From an uncultured Lachnospiraceae bacterium (lineage in GTDB: Bacteria; Bacillota; Clostridia; Lachnospirales; Lachnospiraceae): 8,364 nucleotides of DNA. Of this stretch, positions 6,163 to 8,364 are shown piece by piece; position 1 is the first letter of the stretch, and every line of letters begins with the position of its first letter. Position numbers and translations under genes: made by a program. The DNA is taken from the NCBI GenBank assembly GCA_947631075.1, contig CANRJU010000101.1, forward strand, positions 1 to 8,364, written 5' to 3'. The notes below the pieces were generated by a model, which saw only the letters and a program-made list of their open reading frames with translations, had not been told where the DNA came from and made no database searches.

Positions 6163-6285
6163 ACTACGAAATACCTCATTTTCTACACTTTATCCGAGTT
6201 CCAAAAACAGGTTTATATCGTCCGGTTTCTTTATGAGAAAAGAAACTGGGTTCATATTTTAAAAAAGGGTTATTCACTTGAATAA
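6159..6285 (+). pseudogene. Type II toxin remnant (RelE/ParE-like): start codons plus C-terminal scrap
   Basis: The toxin start survives as ATG at 6159, overlapping the antitoxin stop (ATGA) and reading MNYEI, as in RelE/ParE-family starts. That frame then ends after 25 codons without resembling a toxin. In the neighbouring frame, 6163-6285 reads KYLIFYTLSEFQ, then KQVYIVRFLYEKRNWVHIL. This has the form of the last beta strands of RelE/ParE toxins (…YxIFY…VxIxRVLYxxRNWxxIL). About 40 codons remain of a protein normally near 95-105 aa. The middle has been deleted with a frameshift, so no functional toxin can be made. The family call rests on pattern recall of a short segment and could be wrong in detail. 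Confidence 0.55.
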
Positions 6286-6352
6286 AAAAATAAAGCCTAC
6301 CTGAACTGATAAATAAAAATCACGCAAGGTAGGCTTTATTTTATGTTTTTTT
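6284..6352. terminator. Bidirectional intrinsic terminator with perfect 16-bp stem
   Basis: AAAATAAAGCCTACCT (6287-6302) and AGGTAGGCTTTATTTT (6327-6342) are perfectly complementary arms around a 24-nt AT-rich loop. The loop can itself pair TGAT with ATCA. An A-run (6284-6290) on one side and a T-run (6346-6352) on the other give uridine tracts for both directions. It lies 23 bp after the phospho-sugar mutase stop and immediately after the toxin remnant. It should stop transcription from both converging sides. Confidence 0.85.
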
Positions 6353-6364
6353 AACTAAAAAATC

Positions 6365-8113
6365 TCATTCCATCACAATCTGCTCTACGGCATCCCAAAG
6401 CTCCTCCTCCACCCGTTTCGCCGCCTCCCGGCTCCCGGCGCTCACGCAGATATAAGCCTTCAGCTTCGGCTCCGTACCGGACGGGCGAACCACCAAGGAG
6501 CATCCATCCTCCAGCACAAAACGGAGGACGTCCGAAGGTGGGAGCCCGTCCCTTCCTTGAGAATAATCCATAACCTCTAAGACCTTTTTCGGACCGATCC
6601 GGTCTATATTTTTCCTAAAATCCGCCATGATCCGCTGCATCTTTTCAAATCCGGCAGCCCCCTCAAATTCATAGGAGTGCAGCGTGTTCAGGCAGTACCC
6701 GTACTCCCCATAGATCTGGCGCAGCTTTTCCAGAAGTCCCAGCCCCCGCGCCTTATAATAACTGAACATCTCGCAGATCAGAAAGGCGGCGTTGACGCCG
6801 TCCTTGTCGCGGACATAGCTTCCGCTAAGATAGCCGTAGCTCTCCTCAAATCCAAAAATATAGGAATCCTCCCGCCCCTCTTTCTCCAGCATCCCGATCT
6901 GCTCCCCGATGAACTTAAAACCCGTCAGCACATTTTTTGTCCCCACGCCATAATGAGACGCGATGCGCTCTCCCAGATCGGTCGTCACGATCGTCTTAAT
7001 CATGACCGGATCCGCGGGCATTTTCCCGTGCTTCGCCCTCTGGGCGCAGATGTAATCCAGAAGGAGGAGCCCCGTCTCGTTGCCGGAAAGGAGCACATAT
7101 TCTCCCTTTTCGTCCCGCACCGCGATTCCCACGCGGTCGCAGTCGGGATCCGTGGCAAGCAGGAGGTCCGCTTGACGCTCCCTGGCATACTTCATTCCCA
7201 GCTCCATCGCCTCCCGGATCTCCGGGTTCGGATACGGGCATGTGGGAAAATGTCCGTCCGGCTGCTCCTGCTCCTTCACCAGCGTGATATTCGTGTAGCC
7301 GGTCTCCCGCAGGACGCGGGTGACCGGGACAAGGCCGCTGCCGTTCAGCGGCGAGTAGACAATCGCCACATCCCGGTCCGCCCCGTCCCCGAACAGGACG
7401 GACTGCTTTTTGATCTCGCTGATAAAGGCCGTCAGGACCTCATCCGGAACATAAGAAATAAGCCCCTTTTCCATGAAAATATCAAAGGCATCTTTTCCAT
7501 TCTGCTTCTCATTCTCTGCAAAAGTTCTTATCTGATTTTCCTTTGAAGAAAAGATTTTTACATCTGAAAAAATATCCAGCTTTTCGATTTCCTTCTGGAT
7601 CGCCGCAGCCGCCTCCGTGGTGATCTGGCACCCGTCGGTCCCATAGACCTTGTAACCGTTGTACCTGGCCGGATTATGGGAGGCCGTTATCATGACGCCC
7701 GCGTTGGCGTGAAGATAGCGGACCGCAAAGGACACCGTCGGCACCGGCGTCAGCGCAGGCCAGATATGGACGCGGATGCCGTTCGCGGCAAACACGGACG
7801 CCGCCGTCCGGGAAAACAGGTCCGACTTAATGCGGGAATCATACCCGATCACTACCGACGGCTCTTTTGAATTTCGTTTCAGGTAATCCGCCAGCCCCTG
7901 GGATGCCTTCGCCACCGTGTAAATATTCATCCGGTTCGTGCCCGCGCCGATCACGCCGCGCAGGCCTCCGGTGCCGAAAGAGAGAGTCTTAAAAAAGGCA
8001 TCTTCCATCGACGCTCCATCTGCCGCCATCTCCTCTAATTCCCGGACTATATCCTCGTCCCCAGCCGCCTTTTCCCTCCATATCCTGAACTGCTTTTCTA
8101 TCTCTTTATCCAT
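6365..8113 (-). CDS. Phospho-sugar mutase (phosphoglucomutase/phosphomannomutase)
   Basis: This alpha-D-phosphohexomutase interconverts hexose 6- and 1-phosphates in the cytosol. At 582 aa it matches the length of the Bacillus PgcA-type branch. The family's landmarks occur in order: FGTGGLRG (46-53); the catalytic phosphoserine loop MITASHNPARYNGYKVYG with Ser145; the magnesium loop TDPDCDRVG (Asp322, Asp324, Asp326); the sugar-binding loop GFEESYGY (421-428); and the phosphate-binding loop RPSGTEPK (543-550). All key residues are present. The ATG at 8113 follows a weak GGGGG site with 6-nt spacing; MDKEIEKQFRIWREKA is typical of the family start. The mannose-6-phosphate isomerase gene ends 63 bp upstream on the same strand. 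This suggests a joint transcript and a role in supplying mannose-1-phosphate as well as glucose-1-phosphate; substrate preference cannot be read from sequence. A strong terminator follows. Confidence 0.95.
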   Translation of the reverse strand: MDKEIEKQFRIWREKAAGDEDIVRELEEMAADGASMEDAFFKTLSFGTGGLRGVIGAGTNRMNIYTVAKASQGLADYLKRNSKEPSVVIGYDSRIKSDLFSRTAASVFAANGIRVHIWPALTPVPTVSFAVRYLHANAGVMITASHNPARYNGYKVYGTDGCQITTEAAAAIQKEIEKLDIFSDVKIFSSKENQIRTFAENEKQNGKDAFDIFMEKGLISYVPDEVLTAFISEIKKQSVLFGDGADRDVAIVYSPLNGSGLVPVTRVLRETGYTNITLVKEQEQPDGHFPTCPYPNPEIREAMELGMKYARERQADLLLATDPDCDRVGIAVRDEKGEYVLLSGNETGLLLLDYICAQRAKHGKMPADPVMIKTIVTTDLGERIASHYGVGTKNVLTGFKFIGEQIGMLEKEGREDSYIFGFEESYGYLSGSYVRDKDGVNAAFLICEMFSYYKARGLGLLEKLRQIYGEYGYCLNTLHSYEFEGAAGFEKMQRIMADFRKNIDRIGPKKVLEVMDYSQGRDGLPPSDVLRFVLEDGCSLVVRPSGTEPKLKAYICVSAGSREAAKRVEEELWDAVEQIVME

Positions 8114-8176
8114 CTGAATCCCCCGCTCTGATTATTTATTTCCCTGACAAAAGCTCCCGCACAGAACCCCCTGTTC

Positions 8177-8364
8177 CTAGCCGCGTACATCCAGAAACTG
8201 CGCCTTCCCGTGAATCGTAAGCGTGACCGAGTCCGCGGGGACAAACAGGCAGTCCCCCTTATAAAACGGGACGGCCCCTCCCTCATGGGAAATGGTCCCG
8301 CAGCCGCTCACGCACAGCAGCACGCCGAAGGCAAGCCCGTCCGCCCGGTAATGCACCTTCTGCC
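8177..8364 (-). CDS. manA: Mannose-6-phosphate isomerase, class I, C-terminal 61 residues (runs off right edge)
   Basis: The partial frame reads VLLCVSGCGTISHEGG, then VPFYKGDCLFVPADSVTLTIHG, then KAQFLDVRG and TAG. This is the C-terminal cupin segment of class I mannose-6-phosphate isomerases from Gram-positive bacteria: a 'LL...GxGTI' strand followed by 'KGDCxFVPADS'. The enzyme is a zinc metalloenzyme interconverting mannose-6-P and fructose-6-P. The metal ligands lie upstream of this fragment, outside the window. The identification rests on this segment and on the adjacent phospho-sugar mutase, a common partner. Another cupin sugar isomerase is a less likely alternative. Confidence 0.8.
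   Translation of the reverse strand, partial: QKVHYRADGLAFGVLLCVSGCGTISHEGGAVPFYKGDCLFVPADSVTLTIHGKAQFLDVRG

Noticed and set aside
6677..7546. A 289-codon plus-strand frame inside the phospho-sugar mutase gene
   Set aside because: It is antisense to a gene with all catalytic motifs intact; no family features and no ribosome binding site. Treated as a codon-bias artefact.
1..8364. CRISPR array, tRNA, rRNA, insertion sequence or riboswitch
   Set aside because: I looked for regular spaced repeats, tRNA-like arms, transposase motifs and long structured leaders and saw none that could be supported.

Overview
The window reads as a chromosomal segment of a GC-rich anaerobic Gram-positive bacterium, most likely a Clostridia/Lachnospiraceae-type member of the Bacillota. 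This is an inference from the strong AGGAGG-type ribosome binding sites, a clostridial pflB-pflA pair, a VTC-domain/DUF4956/beta-helix gene cluster, and a YefM/Phd-type antitoxin relic. No species marker is present. Every intact gene lies on the minus strand; only a decayed toxin-antitoxin relic lies on the plus strand.

Layout, right to left (the direction of transcription). (1) 8177-8364 is the 3' end of a class I mannose-6-phosphate isomerase gene. It is followed 63 bp later by a full-length phospho-sugar mutase (6365-8113). Together they look like a hexose-phosphate unit joining fructose-6-P, mannose-6-P and mannose-1-P or glucose-1-P. A perfect 16-bp inverted repeat with A and T tracts (6284-6352) terminates this unit and probably also plus-strand transcription. 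(2) 5938-6285 is an AT-richer island. It holds a YefM/Phd-like antitoxin that has lost its N-terminal part, overlapped by ATGA with a toxin gene reduced to its first codons plus a C-terminal scrap of about 40 codons. (3) A sigma-A-like promoter (5857-5886) precedes a three-gene cluster: a VTC-type polyphosphate polymerase-domain protein, a DUF4956 membrane protein overlapping it by 7 bp, and a membrane-anchored beta-helix 'carbohydrate-binding domain' protein. The third gene is broken at about 3583-3592. Its 22-residue repeat period suggests a net loss of about 16 nt, which leaves two ORFs joined at a TGATG stop/start. (4) A separate promoter (2568-2596), overlaid by a 22-bp palindrome, drives pflB (pyruvate formate-lyase, 750 aa), which overlaps the activating-enzyme gene pflA by ATGA. 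pflA runs off the left edge.

Functionally the window combines anaerobic pyruvate cleavage (PflB activated by PflA) and mannose/glucose phosphate interconversion. The VTC-DUF4956-beta-helix cluster is the least understood part: a cytosolic triphosphate-tunnel enzyme, a small membrane protein and an exported beta-helix protein that recur together in clostridia but whose joint function is not established.
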